Below the pieces are notes generated by a model. That model did no database searches and had not been told where the DNA came from. It worked only from the letters and a program-made list of their open reading frames with translations. Positions 34,426-43,532 of a stretch of DNA of 57,640 bases are shown here, in pieces; positions within the stretch are counted from its first letter, which is position 1, and each line of letters starts with the position of its first letter. Source of the DNA: an uncultured Clostridium sp. (GTDB lineage Bacteria > Bacillota > Clostridia > TANB77 > CAG-508). The position numbers were made by a program, and so were the translations under genes. The stretch spans positions 1-57,640 of the forward strand of contig CAMEUC010000002.1 of the NCBI GenBank assembly GCA_945937855.1, written 5' to 3'.

Positions 34426-35535
34426 TTATCTCTTATTTCTTAAGAATGTTGGTATATCTAAGTCTCCACCATTGTCTTTATTATCTGCTGCTGTAGGAAT
34501 TGAGTTTATTTTTTTGTTCCAAGTATTGCTTACTAGATTATCTACACCTATTCCTGGTTTTTTCTCATCTTGTTCAAATCCTGTTGCAATAACTGTTATT
34601 ACAATTTCGTCTCCTAGGCTTTCATCTGTTACTACACCAAAGATAATGTTTGCTTCTGGGTCAACACTTCTTTGAACAAGTTCTGCTGCTGTGTTTGCTT
34701 CTTGTAATCCTAATTCGTTTCCACCTGTAATATTAATAATTACACCTCTTGCACCTTCAATAGAAGTTTCAAGTAATGGACTTTGAATTGCTTGTTTTGC
34801 TGCATCTTCTGCTCTATTTTCTCCACTTGCTCTACCTATACCCATATGAGCCATACCAGTATTTAGCATAACTGTTTTTACATCTGCAAAGTCTAAGTTT
34901 ATTAATCCAGGAATTGAAATTAAATCTGATATACCTTGAACACCTTGTCTTAAGATATCATCTGCCATTTTGAATGCTTCTATGATAGATGTTCTTCTAT
35001 CAATTACTTGTAATAATTTGTCATTTGGAATTACAACTAATGTATCTACTTTATCTTTTAAATTTGTTATTCCTCTTTCTGCTTGTGTTAATCTTTTCTT
35101 TCCTTCAAAAGTAAATGGTTTTGTTACGACACCTATTGTTAATATTCCTAATTCTTTAGCAGTTGCTGCAACTATTGGAGCAGCACCTGTTCCAGTTCCT
35201 CCACCCATTCCAGCTGTTACGAAAACCATATCTGCTCCTTTTAAAACTTCTGCTATTTCTGCTTTACTTTCTTCCGCAGCTTGAGCACCAATATCAGGGT
35301 TTGCTCCTGCACCTAGTCCTCTTGTTAATTTTTCTCCTATTTGAATTTTTGTTCCTGCTTTTGATAGTTGAAGGGCTTGTCTATCTGTATTTACTGCTAG
35401 AAATTCAACACCTCTTATTCCAGATTCAATCATCCTATTAATAGCATTGTTTCCTGCTCCACCTACTCCTATTACTTTTATTGTAGCTGTTCCATCCATC
35501 ATATAATTGTTTTCTTCGTTTTCTGTGTCCATCAT
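34426..35535 (-). CDS. ftsZ: Cell-division GTPase FtsZ
   Basis: 369 aa, the tubulin-like protein that forms the division ring. The GTP-binding signature GGGTGTGA is present (GMGGGTGTGAAPIV), preceded by VGGAGNNAIN, and followed by the T7 loop (NLDFADVK). A short linker leads to the C-terminal membrane-tether peptide (LDIPTFLRNK), which binds FtsA. AAAGGAGG precedes the ATG. It is 47 nt downstream of ftsA in one operon. Confidence 0.98.
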   Translation of the reverse strand: MMDTENEENNYMMDGTATIKVIGVGGAGNNAINRMIESGIRGVEFLAVNTDRQALQLSKAGTKIQIGEKLTRGLGAGANPDIGAQAAEESKAEIAEVLKGADMVFVTAGMGGGTGTGAAPIVAATAKELGILTIGVVTKPFTFEGKKRLTQAERGITNLKDKVDTLVVIPNDKLLQVIDRRTSIIEAFKMADDILRQGVQGISDLISIPGLINLDFADVKTVMLNTGMAHMGIGRASGENRAEDAAKQAIQSPLLETSIEGARGVIINITGGNELGLQEANTAAELVQRSVDPEANIIFGVVTDESLGDEIVITVIATGFEQDEKKPGIGVDNLVSNTWNKKINSIPTAADNKDNGGDLDIPTFLRNKR

Positions 35536-35582
35536 AAAGTCAATTCCTCCTTTAATTTTTTATTTTTAATATTTTCAAGCTT

Positions 35583-36812
35583 TTAAGTGTAAAAAAATTC
35601 TTTAATTCTTTCCAGTACAGTTTTAAAAAAGCTTTCATTTGTTTTTATATCTATACTGCTAGATACGCTTTTTGCAAATGGTCTTGATGAAATGTATCTA
35701 ACAAGTGCATAGCTAGATCTATACGAAGGTTTTATTGTGCTTATTAGTCTTCCAGTTGATATTTTTACAGGAATATTTAGGATTATTTTCCCTGCAACAT
35801 CACTTTTACTAATAGTCGTAATTCCTTGTCCTGTTAAAATAACATTATTAATGTTTGCTTTTATACCTTCCTTAGTAACATCTTTATTTATAAGAGAAAA
35901 AATTTCTGTTATTCTAGCTTCAATTACCTCTATTAATTCTGAGCTTTTTATTGTTTTAGCTCTTTCCTCGCCTTTATATGTATTTAGCATTATGTCCGTA
36001 TCATTATCTATAAAAGATTTTAGAGCTAGTCCGTATTGTTTTTTTAATCTGTCTGCCTCTTCTTCAGATATGTTAAATACCATTGCAATGTCATTTGTTA
36101 TTGTATCTCCACCTAGTGGAATTGTATTTGTATAAATTATTGCTTCTTCATTAAATACTCCTATATCTGTATTTCCTGCACCAATATCTAATATCATTAC
36201 ATTATCTTTAAGCTCATTTTTATCTAAAATCAATTTTCTTTCTGCTAAAACATTTGGTATTATGCCATCTATTTCAATATTTACTTTTTTAAATATATTA
36301 GTTAGCTTTCTTACATATTCTTTATCTGCTAAAACAACTTGTCCTTTTACTGTAAAAGATGAACTAAGCATTCCAACTGGGTCTTCCACTATTCTGCCAT
36401 TATCTAATGCAAATTCACTTACTACCATATCTATAACAACTTTATCCTCAGGGATGTCTATATCTTTTAGTTGAGTAATTGCTGAATTAACATCTTTGCT
36501 TGATATTCCTGCGAATTTATCCTTAGGCTCTTTTACTATACTATTTTGAACTATAGTAACATATTTTCCTAATATTGTTACATATGCTGAATTTATGCTT
36601 AAATTTGCTACTTGTTCCACCTCAGCAATTGTTTTTGCTATTGCAGAAGCAACTTCTTCTTCATCTGTGATCTTTGATTTTCTCATTCCAAAGCATTTAC
36701 ATTCTGCTGTTGCAATAATCTCAACTTGGTTGAAATTATTGACTTCTCCTATAACTGTACTAACTTTGGAGGTTCCTATATCAATACCTACAATAACATC
36801 ACCGATAGCCAA
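35583..36812 (-). CDS. ftsA: Cell-division protein FtsA
   Basis: 409 aa, the actin-like ATPase that tethers FtsZ to the membrane. Phosphate-1 (GIDIGTSKV), the 1C subdomain, phosphate-2 (ILDIGAGNTDIGV) and the adenosine motif (ILTGQGI) are visible. The C-terminus ends with an amphipathic stretch (ERIKEFFY), the membrane anchor. The start is a TTG with CGGAGGAAT upstream. First gene of the ftsA-ftsZ pair. Confidence 0.95.
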   Translation of the reverse strand: MAIGDVIVGIDIGTSKVSTVIGEVNNFNQVEIIATAECKCFGMRKSKITDEEEVASAIAKTIAEVEQVANLSINSAYVTILGKYVTIVQNSIVKEPKDKFAGISSKDVNSAITQLKDIDIPEDKVVIDMVVSEFALDNGRIVEDPVGMLSSSFTVKGQVVLADKEYVRKLTNIFKKVNIEIDGIIPNVLAERKLILDKNELKDNVMILDIGAGNTDIGVFNEEAIIYTNTIPLGGDTITNDIAMVFNISEEEADRLKKQYGLALKSFIDNDTDIMLNTYKGEERAKTIKSSELIEVIEARITEIFSLINKDVTKEGIKANINNVILTGQGITTISKSDVAGKIILNIPVKISTGRLISTIKPSYRSSYALVRYISSRPFAKSVSSSIDIKTNESFFKTVLERIKEFFYT

Positions 36813-36960
36813 AATTATTCCTCCGTTTTACATTTTTCTACTTGGCTATTATAATATTAAATTTTTAGAAAAAAGTCAATAGTTTACGTTACATTTTTGT
36901 AATATTTTTGTAACAGTTTTGTAATAAAATTTTTAGTTCAAATTTACTTCTTCATAAATG

Positions 36961-36982
36961 AAAACGGCGCATGCGCCGTTTT
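36961..36982 (-). terminator. Terminator of prfA
   Basis: A perfect GC-rich palindrome, AAAACGGCGCATGCGCCGTT plus TT, immediately beyond the prfA stop. A/T runs on both sides make it bidirectional. Confidence 0.85.
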
Positions 36983-36983
36983 T

Positions 36984-38045
36984 TTATTCTTCCCCACCTT
37001 TTAGTTTTTCTGCTCTGTCTGCTGCTATTAAACTGTCTATCATTTCATCTAAATCTCCATTTAAGAAGTTTTCCATTTGATAAATGCTTAATCCTATTCT
37101 ATGGTCTGTTATTCTTCCTTGAGGATAATTATATGTTCTTATTTTTTCACTTCTATCACCAGTTCCTACTTGGCTTTTTCTTTCATTTGCAAGTTCTGCA
37201 TCTCTTTTTTCTTTTTCTATATTGTATAGTCTTGATTTTAAAAGTCTCATTGCATATTCTCTATTTTGTGTTTGAGATCTTTCTGTTTGGCATTCTGCAA
37301 TGACTCCAGTTGGTACGTGTATTAATCTTACTGCTGATGATGTTTTATTTACGTGTTGTCCTCCTGCTCCTGATGCTCTATATACCTCCATTTTTATATC
37401 CGCTGGATTTATTTCAATTTCAACATCTTCTACAACTGGTAGTACTGCAACTGTTGCTGTTGATGTATGAATTCTACCACTACTTTCTGTATCTGGAACT
37501 CTTTGTACTCTGTGAACCCCACTTTCAAATTTTAGTCTACTGTATACACCTTTTCCAGTAACCATAAATGTTACTTCTTTATATCCACCCAAACCAGTTT
37601 CATTTTCATTTAATACATCAATTTTCCAGTGTTTTGTTTCAGCATACATATTATACATTCTAAATAAAGTCCCTGCAAATAGTGCTGCTTCTTCTCCTCC
37701 TGCTCCTGCTCTTATTTCACAAATAATATTTTTATCATCATCTGGATCTTTTGGAATTAATAATATTTTTAATTCTTCCTCTATTTGAGGTATTTTCCCT
37801 CTTAATTCCTCTATTTCCATTTCAGCAAGCTCTTTTAAGTCTTTATCATTTAGCATTTGTTTTGCCTCTTCTAGGTCTGACTGTGCTTTTTTATATTCTC
37901 TATATTTTTCTACAACATCTACTAGGGTTGCATGTTCCTTCATTAAATTTTTCCATTCATCCTGTCTTGAAATAACCTCTGGGTCACTAATTTTTTTATT
38001 TAATTCTTCATATCTTTGCTCTACTGCCTCTAATTTTTGAAACAT
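36984..38045 (-). CDS. prfA: Peptide chain release factor 1
   Basis: 353 aa, decodes UAA and UAG. The GGQ catalytic loop is present (GAGGQHVNKT) and the stop-reading PxT tripeptide is PDT in RVPDTESSGR. It is full length. AAGGAGA lies before the ATG. Standard release-factor sequence gives no sign of a stop-codon change in this organism. It is separated from ftsA by a terminator. Confidence 0.97.
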   Translation of the reverse strand: MFQKLEAVEQRYEELNKKISDPEVISRQDEWKNLMKEHATLVDVVEKYREYKKAQSDLEEAKQMLNDKDLKELAEMEIEELRGKIPQIEEELKILLIPKDPDDDKNIICEIRAGAGGEEAALFAGTLFRMYNMYAETKHWKIDVLNENETGLGGYKEVTFMVTGKGVYSRLKFESGVHRVQRVPDTESSGRIHTSTATVAVLPVVEDVEIEINPADIKMEVYRASGAGGQHVNKTSSAVRLIHVPTGVIAECQTERSQTQNREYAMRLLKSRLYNIEKEKRDAELANERKSQVGTGDRSEKIRTYNYPQGRITDHRIGLSIYQMENFLNGDLDEMIDSLIAADRAEKLKGGEE

Positions 38046-38116
38046 AAACTTCTCTCCTTATCTTTTTGATTGTTATATTATACAATAATTTTGTTGTTTA
38101 TTCAATACTAGAAAAA

Positions 38117-38243
38117 TAAATTGTAATTTGTCGAAGTGGGAAGTGTGAGGTTCGAAGTGAGAAAATAAAGCAGATCCTACGAAGCCCCGCCATAAATGCC
38201 CACCTCACACCGCACACATCCCACCTCAACATTACAATTTACA
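38117..38243. repeat. Heptamer-armed palindromic repeat, copy 4
   Basis: Left arm GAAGTGG/GAAGTGT units, core with CCTACGAAGCCCCGCC, right arm CACCTCA/CACCGCA/CACATCC units, and ends AAATTGTAATTT / ACATTACAATTTA. The core is almost the same as in copy 5. It lies between prfA and the SbcC-like gene. Confidence 0.85.
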
Positions 38244-40098
38244 ATTCAATATAATTATAATTTATTCTCAATTTATTCATTGCATTGACTTCTCTATTTG
38301 AGCATGTAAAAATAATTATCTGATTTTCTTTAAAATTATTATTTAAATAAGATAAAATATTTTCCAAACGTTCTTCATCATAATATGCAAATGCTTCATC
38401 TAATATTATTGGCAAATTTTCTTTTGCAACCTCATTTGCAATTGCAAGTCTTAGAGCTAAATATAGTTGGTCTATTGTTCCTACACTTAAAAGACTAGCA
38501 TTTACGTAATTTCCATTTTCGGTTTCTACAATTATTCCCTCATCTTCATTAAAAATAATATTTTTATATTGTTCTCCAATTACTCCTTTAGTATTTTTTA
38601 ATAAATTCTCAGTAAATTTTGGAGTTATATTATTTTTCATTTTATTATATGATTTTTCTAAAATATTTTTTGCAAGTTCAATTGATTGTCCTAATTTTAT
38701 AATTTCTTCTTCTTCATTTTTTGTATTTTCTAGTTGTTCTTCTAAATTTATTTTTTCTTCTATATCTTTATTAATATTTTTTTCTGATATTTCTAATGTG
38801 TATTTTTCAAATTTTAAATCATTATATTTTTCATCGGTGTCCTTTATTTCTTCTTCTATTATTTTTAGATCTTTTTTGAATATTTCTAAAATAATATTTT
38901 CACCAATAATATTTTTATATTTTTTTAATATTAATTCTTTTTGTTCTGCTTCTTCTTTTTCTATATTTTTATTTAAATTATTAATATCATCTTCTAAATC
39001 CAATATTATTTTATTTATTGTATTTTTTTCATTTTTTAATTTTATTATTTCTTTACTATTTAATTTATTTTTATTTTTTATACTCAAAAATAATTTAATT
39101 AAAAAATAAATTAAAGAGATTCCTAAAATAATTAATTTGATATTTAAGTTTATTTTTAATAAAAATATTGCTATATTTAAAATAAATAATATTAGAAAAA
39201 TAATTAATAATTTTTTATTTATTCTTTTATTTTCTTTTTTATTTTTTTCAATATCATTTTCTTTTTTATTTATTTTATTTTTATTTTCATTAATTAAATT
39301 ATTTTTTATATTTATTTCTTCTTGTGCAAATTTATTTTTTTCTTTTATTTTTTTTATTTCTTTTAATAAATTATTTTTATTTTCTAAATTATTTATTTCA
39401 TTATCAATATTATTTTTTTGATGACTTATCTCTATTTTATTGTTTTCATTATATTCTATTTCTTTTAATTTTTGGTTTAATTTTTCTTGTTTTTCTTTTA
39501 TTTTATTTAATGGTCTATCTACTGTTCTATCTGTCCCTACTTCTTCTATAAATTTTTTATTTAATTTATCTATGGTTTTTTTATAAGAAACATTATCCTC
39601 TCCTGTACTTACCATATTAGATATTTTTTGTATTATATTTCTTCTATCAGCTGAATTTAAAATAATTTCTTTTTGTTCTGAAAGTACCGAAGAATTAAAT
39701 GTATTTTCATCCACATTTGTTTGTTCAAAAAAGAACTCATTTCCTTTATTTTTATCTATATTAAAACTTTTTGAAATATCTTCATGATTTTCATTATATA
39801 TTTTTGGATTTTTTTTATTAAATTCTCTATATACTTCAAATGTCTCTCCATTTTCTAATGTATATACCATTTTTCCAGAAAAATCATCACCACTCCAAGG
39901 TTTGTATCTTTCAAAATCAGAAATATCTTTTCCATTTTTATTCTTAGAAATGCCATAAAACATCGCTTCTAAAAATTTTAAAGTAGTAGTCTTCCCCTGT
40001 TCATTTTTTCCATAAATAATATTTATATTTTTATTTAAATTAATTTCTTTATTTTTAATTTTACCAAATCCATTTATTTTTAGAAAATTAATATTCAA
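38239..40098 (-). CDS. SbcC/Rad50-like (YhaN-type) ATPase with membrane helices
   Basis: 619 aa. An SMC-like ATPase: Walker A YGKNEQGKTT near the N-terminus, long Lys/Glu-rich coiled coils, and a C-terminal lobe with the signature LLSVGTIDQLYLALRLA and Walker B PIILDEAFAYYDEE. The middle contains two adjacent hydrophobic helices where Rad50 has its CxxC zinc hook, which is missing. This matches the YhaN branch, thought to be membrane-associated. The start is a TTG 6 nt after AAAAGGAGG; a longer frame upstream runs through the repeat and is not real. It works with the nuclease encoded next to it. Confidence 0.85.
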   Translation of the reverse strand: MNINFLKINGFGKIKNKEINLNKNINIIYGKNEQGKTTTLKFLEAMFYGISKNKNGKDISDFERYKPWSGDDFSGKMVYTLENGETFEVYREFNKKNPKIYNENHEDISKSFNIDKNKGNEFFFEQTNVDENTFNSSVLSEQKEIILNSADRRNIIQKISNMVSTGEDNVSYKKTIDKLNKKFIEEVGTDRTVDRPLNKIKEKQEKLNQKLKEIEYNENNKIEISHQKNNIDNEINNLENKNNLLKEIKKIKEKNKFAQEEINIKNNLINENKNKINKKENDIEKNKKENKRINKKLLIIFLILFILNIAIFLLKINLNIKLIILGISLIYFLIKLFLSIKNKNKLNSKEIIKLKNEKNTINKIILDLEDDINNLNKNIEKEEAEQKELILKKYKNIIGENIILEIFKKDLKIIEEEIKDTDEKYNDLKFEKYTLEISEKNINKDIEEKINLEEQLENTKNEEEEIIKLGQSIELAKNILEKSYNKMKNNITPKFTENLLKNTKGVIGEQYKNIIFNEDEGIIVETENGNYVNASLLSVGTIDQLYLALRLAIANEVAKENLPIILDEAFAYYDEERLENILSYLNNNFKENQIIIFTCSNREVNAMNKLRINYNYIEL

Positions 40099-40125
40099 AA
40101 TAAACCTCCTTTTAGAATTAATTAG

Positions 40126-40231
40126 ATAAATTATAATTTGTAGAGTGTGAAGTGGGAAGATAAAGTAAAGCCTGCGAAGCCCCGCCATAAATGCCCACCT
40201 CACACCGCACACATCCCACCTCTATTAAATT
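40126..40231. repeat. Heptamer-armed palindromic repeat, copy 5
   Basis: GAGTGTG/AAGTGGG units, core CCTGCGAAGCCCCGCC, right arm CACCTCA/CACCGCA/CACATCC. It lies between the SbcD-like and SbcC-like genes inside what should be one operon, so it is transcribed. Confidence 0.85.
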
Positions 40232-41295
40232 CACATATTATTTAACCCAATTTCTATAGCCTTTTCTATAATCTCTTTCTCCTCAATTTCCTTATTTAAT
40301 AAATCTAGCATCTCACTAATAAAAATTCCTTTTAAATTATTTTGCGTTGCTATTTCTTCTAAATTATAATTTAATTTCGTTCTATTTTTTATTTTTAAAA
40401 TATTTTTATTTCTAATTAATTTTAATATTTTATTTTCTTCTATTTCAAAATTTCTTGTCCCGACTAAAATTAATTTAATCATAACATTTTCTTCTATATA
40501 AATATTATTAATAAATTCAACTAATTCTTCTTGTGTATTTATATCTGTTATATCTATACTTTTTTCTTCAAATATTCTTTCGTCTAATTTTACAAAATTA
40601 ATTTCTAAATTATCTTTACTTACGCTAACATCAAGTAATCCATGTTCTCCCTGTTCATCAAATCCCAAAGAAACCGTCGATCCTGGATAGACAATATTTT
40701 CATTTATAACTTGTCTTTTATGTATATGTCCGATTGCAACATAGTCAAAACCAGCTTTTTGTATTTCATTTTTTGATATTGGATTATATAAATTACCTGC
40801 ATTTTTGCTTGCATCAATATCTCCATGAACTATAAGTATATTTATTTTATTTTTATTTTTTATTTTAATATCTTCTACATTAAAATTATTACAATAAAAA
40901 TTATCAAATCCAAAGCCATAAATGTCAACGTCTTCAAATTCATAGCATTTTATTTCTGAATTAAAAATATAAACATTTTTATTCCATTCAAAATTATTGT
41001 AATATGAATTTTTTAACATTGGATCATGATTTCCTGGAGATATAAATATTTTTGTTTCTGGTATTGTTTTAAATAAATTATTTATATACTCTATCGTTGT
41101 TTTTTTTACGTAATTATGGTCATATAAGTCTCCAGATATAAATAAGTATGGTATTTTTTCTTGTTTTATATAATTAATAGTTTTTTGAAAGACTTGTCTT
41201 TGTTCTAGTCTTCGTATATCTCCTAAGTTTTCTTTTTCTCCTAAAAATGAAAATGGAGTATCAAAGTGCATGTCTGCAATATGTATGAATCTCAT
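40231..41295 (-). CDS. SbcD/YhaO-like DNA repair nuclease
   Basis: 354 aa calcineurin-like metallophosphoesterase. Metal-binding motifs: FIHIADMHFD, ISGDLYDH, SPGNHDP, VHGDID and GHIHKRQ. The C-terminal ~120 residues are a capping domain as in Mre11/SbcD. The start was set at the ATG with GGAG upstream; 14 further upstream residues are unsupported. It is the partner of the downstream SbcC/YhaN-like ATPase; together they process broken DNA ends. Confidence 0.9.
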   Translation of the reverse strand: MRFIHIADMHFDTPFSFLGEKENLGDIRRLEQRQVFQKTINYIKQEKIPYLFISGDLYDHNYVKKTTIEYINNLFKTIPETKIFISPGNHDPMLKNSYYNNFEWNKNVYIFNSEIKCYEFEDVDIYGFGFDNFYCNNFNVEDIKIKNKNKINILIVHGDIDASKNAGNLYNPISKNEIQKAGFDYVAIGHIHKRQVINENIVYPGSTVSLGFDEQGEHGLLDVSVSKDNLEINFVKLDERIFEEKSIDITDINTQEELVEFINNIYIEENVMIKLILVGTRNFEIEENKILKLIRNKNILKIKNRTKLNYNLEEIATQNNLKGIFISEMLDLLNKEIEEKEIIEKAIEIGLNNM

Positions 41296-41331
41296 ATATA
41301 TTTCTCCTTTTAATTTATACTTTTGACAGCC

Positions 41332-41433
41332 GCCCAATCTCGTCGGGGTTTAATTTTTCTTTTTTAGGCACCTCTAGGTAATCCCTACTTTGGATTCTCC
41401 TAAAAGAAGAAAAATTAAACCCCTGCGTTGGGC
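41332..41433 (-). repeat. AGCCCAACGCAGGGG-type element, copy 3
   Basis: Reading minus: TAGCCCAACGCAGGGG, TTTAATTTTTC, a middle with TTTTAGG/CCTAAAA pairing, then the complementary arm and CCCCGACGAGATTGGGC. It follows the yqeK stop by 26 bases. There is no T-tract here, so it is not simply a terminator. Confidence 0.8.
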
Positions 41434-41459
41434 TAATAATATTTTTAGTTTAAATAATA

Positions 41460-42020
41460 TTACACATTCTCTAATAATTCATTTCTTGTTATTACAGTAT
41501 TTATATGAATATTTGCTTGTTTTTTTATTTGTAATTCTATTTTTTTATCTAATATGTATAGTATTGCTTGATTTATATCTTTTTCTAATAGTTCATTTAT
41601 GTAGTCTATATCTGGAAGGTTCCTGTCTTTACTTGTTCTATCTGCAATAAATAATATTTTAGATAGCTTGTCCATTTTTGGCAATCCGGTTGTGTGTGCT
41701 TTTATTGCATTGCTCATAATATCATCAAATCCAAAATATTTTTTTACCATGTCTGCACCAATTTTCGCGTGTAATAATGATATATTTTTTCTTTCTATTT
41801 CGTCCACTTCAATTTTATTAACTTCACAATATTCTAATTTTTCTTCATCTGTTAATTCTTTTGCAATATCATGTGAAATCCCTACTTTTTTTGCAGTTTC
41901 AACATTAAGATCAAATTTTATAGCAAGTTCTTCACATCTTTCCATTACACATTGTGAATGATAATATCTCTTTTCTGATAATCTGCTTTTTATTTCTTTT
42001 TGTATTTCTTCTAAATTCAT
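41460..42020 (-). CDS. yqeK: YqeK-like HD-domain nucleotide hydrolase
   Basis: 186 aa HD phosphohydrolase of the YqeK family, which splits diadenosine tetraphosphate symmetrically. Visible motifs: YHSQCV, GISHDIAKE with the HD pair, LLHAKIGA, AHTTG and ADRTSKDR. In many Firmicutes yqeK sits by nadD and rsfS; here it follows murF by 20 bases instead. The assignment rests on family motifs and length. Confidence 0.88.
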   Translation of the reverse strand: MNLEEIQKEIKSRLSEKRYYHSQCVMERCEELAIKFDLNVETAKKVGISHDIAKELTDEEKLEYCEVNKIEVDEIERKNISLLHAKIGADMVKKYFGFDDIMSNAIKAHTTGLPKMDKLSKILFIADRTSKDRNLPDIDYINELLEKDINQAILYILDKKIELQIKKQANIHINTVITRNELLENV

Positions 42021-42039
42021 AATTTTCTCCTATTTTCTA

Positions 42040-43419
42040 TTATAATATAGCATCAAAAATTTCCCCAAATTTCATTCCATTAGATGCTTTTAATAAAATT
42101 AAATCATCTTTTTGAATTTTAGCGTTTAGAATTTGGGCTGCCTCTTTGTTATTATCACATTCATAAACTTCTTTTAATCCTTTTTCTTTTGCTGTTTTTG
42201 CAATATTTTTCGATAGTTCCCCAACTGTTATTAATATATCTATATTATTCTTAAAAACCTCATTGCCAACTTCTTCATGTAATTGTTTTGCAAAATCTCC
42301 TAATTCTAACATATCTCCTAAAACAGCAATTCTCCTATTTGCTTTGTAAGATTTGACTACTTCTAATGCAGATTTTACAGAATCGTAGCTCGCATTATAA
42401 TAATCTGCTATGACTATAGCATCATTTTTCACTTTTTTAAAGTCCATTCGCTTAGATGTTAATTTAAAGCTACTAATTCCTTGAATTATTTTTTCAGGTT
42501 CAATATTTAGTGTTTTTCCAACAGCTATTGCGCATAAACTATTATATATAAAATGTCTTCCTCCAACAGGTACTTTTACCTCATATTCTTTTTCATTGAT
42601 ATTTACTTTATATTCTGTTCCGTCATTTTTTTCTTTTATTTCTTTTGGAATTAATTTACTTTTATTTACAATTCCGTATGTAAAAACATTATAGTTATCC
42701 ACAGTTTGTGCCCAATTACTTAATAAATCATTATCATTATTTATAATAACTGTTCCATTTTCTTTTAATCCCTCTAATATTTCTAGTTTTGCTTTTAGAA
42801 TATTTTCTCTTGAACCTAAATTTCCAATATGCGATGTACCAATATTTGTTATAACCGCTACTGTTGGTTTTGCTATATTGGTAAGTACTCTTATCTCATT
42901 AAAGTGGTTCATGCCCATTTCAACTACAACAGCTGTGTGATCTTTTAATTTTAGCAAAGTCATTGGGAGTCCTATATGGTTATTAAAATTTCCTTCTGTT
43001 TTTAAAACATTATATTTTTGACTTAAAATACTTGCAATTATATCCTTAGTGCTTGTTTTCCCAACACTTCCGGTAACTGCAATAACTGGAATATCATATA
43101 AGCTTCTTTTATATTTTGCAATTTCTTGAATAGCCTTTGTGCCATCTTCTACTTTTATAATAGTACTATTATTATATTTTTTTACTATATTTTCTTCTGG
43201 CATCTCATCAACTAGGCAAACAGATGCACCTTTTTCTAGTGCCATTTCTAAAAACTTATTTCCATTATTATTCTCCCCTTTTATTGCAACAAAACAGTCT
43301 CCTTTTTCTACTTTTCTAGAATCAATTACAAAATTATTAAATTTATTTTCTATATTATTTGTAAGTAATAATCCATTACAAATTTCTTTTATTTTTCGTG
43401 GAGTTATTTCTTTTTGCAT
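42040..43419 (-). CDS. murF: UDP-MurNAc-tripeptide:D-Ala-D-Ala ligase
   Basis: 459 aa Mur ligase that adds D-Ala-D-Ala to the peptidoglycan precursor in the cytoplasm. It has the N-terminal UDP-binding domain (FVAIKGENNNGN), the ATP loop VTGSVGKTSTK, VVEMGMNHFNEI, the HIGNLGSRENI segment, and the C-terminal domain with ADYYNASYDSVKSAL and LGDMLELG. Full length. The ribosome-binding site AGGAGG lies just before the ATG. First gene of a murF-yqeK pair. Confidence 0.95.
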   Translation of the reverse strand: MQKEITPRKIKEICNGLLLTNNIENKFNNFVIDSRKVEKGDCFVAIKGENNNGNKFLEMALEKGASVCLVDEMPEENIVKKYNNSTIIKVEDGTKAIQEIAKYKRSLYDIPVIAVTGSVGKTSTKDIIASILSQKYNVLKTEGNFNNHIGLPMTLLKLKDHTAVVVEMGMNHFNEIRVLTNIAKPTVAVITNIGTSHIGNLGSRENILKAKLEILEGLKENGTVIINNDNDLLSNWAQTVDNYNVFTYGIVNKSKLIPKEIKEKNDGTEYKVNINEKEYEVKVPVGGRHFIYNSLCAIAVGKTLNIEPEKIIQGISSFKLTSKRMDFKKVKNDAIVIADYYNASYDSVKSALEVVKSYKANRRIAVLGDMLELGDFAKQLHEEVGNEVFKNNIDILITVGELSKNIAKTAKEKGLKEVYECDNNKEAAQILNAKIQKDDLILLKASNGMKFGEIFDAIL

Positions 43420-43492
43420 TACTTCCTCCTATTTTATTATATTTTTACATAGATATTTTATAACAATTTATTTTATTTGGAAAGACTTTTAC

Positions 43493-43528
43493 AAAAAAGA
43501 TTGTCATATTTTTCTGACAATCTTTTTT
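43493..43528 (-). terminator. Terminator after the LtaS-like gene
   Basis: AAAAAAGATTGTCA (43493-43506) pairs with TGACAATCTTTTTT (43515-43528); bidirectional with A/T tracts. Confidence 0.85.
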
Positions 43529-43532
43529 TCTT

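Noticed and set aside
40099..40212. N-terminal extension of the SbcC-like gene
   Set aside because: It is translated from the mobile repeat; a TTG with a strong AAAAGGAGG site marks the real start.
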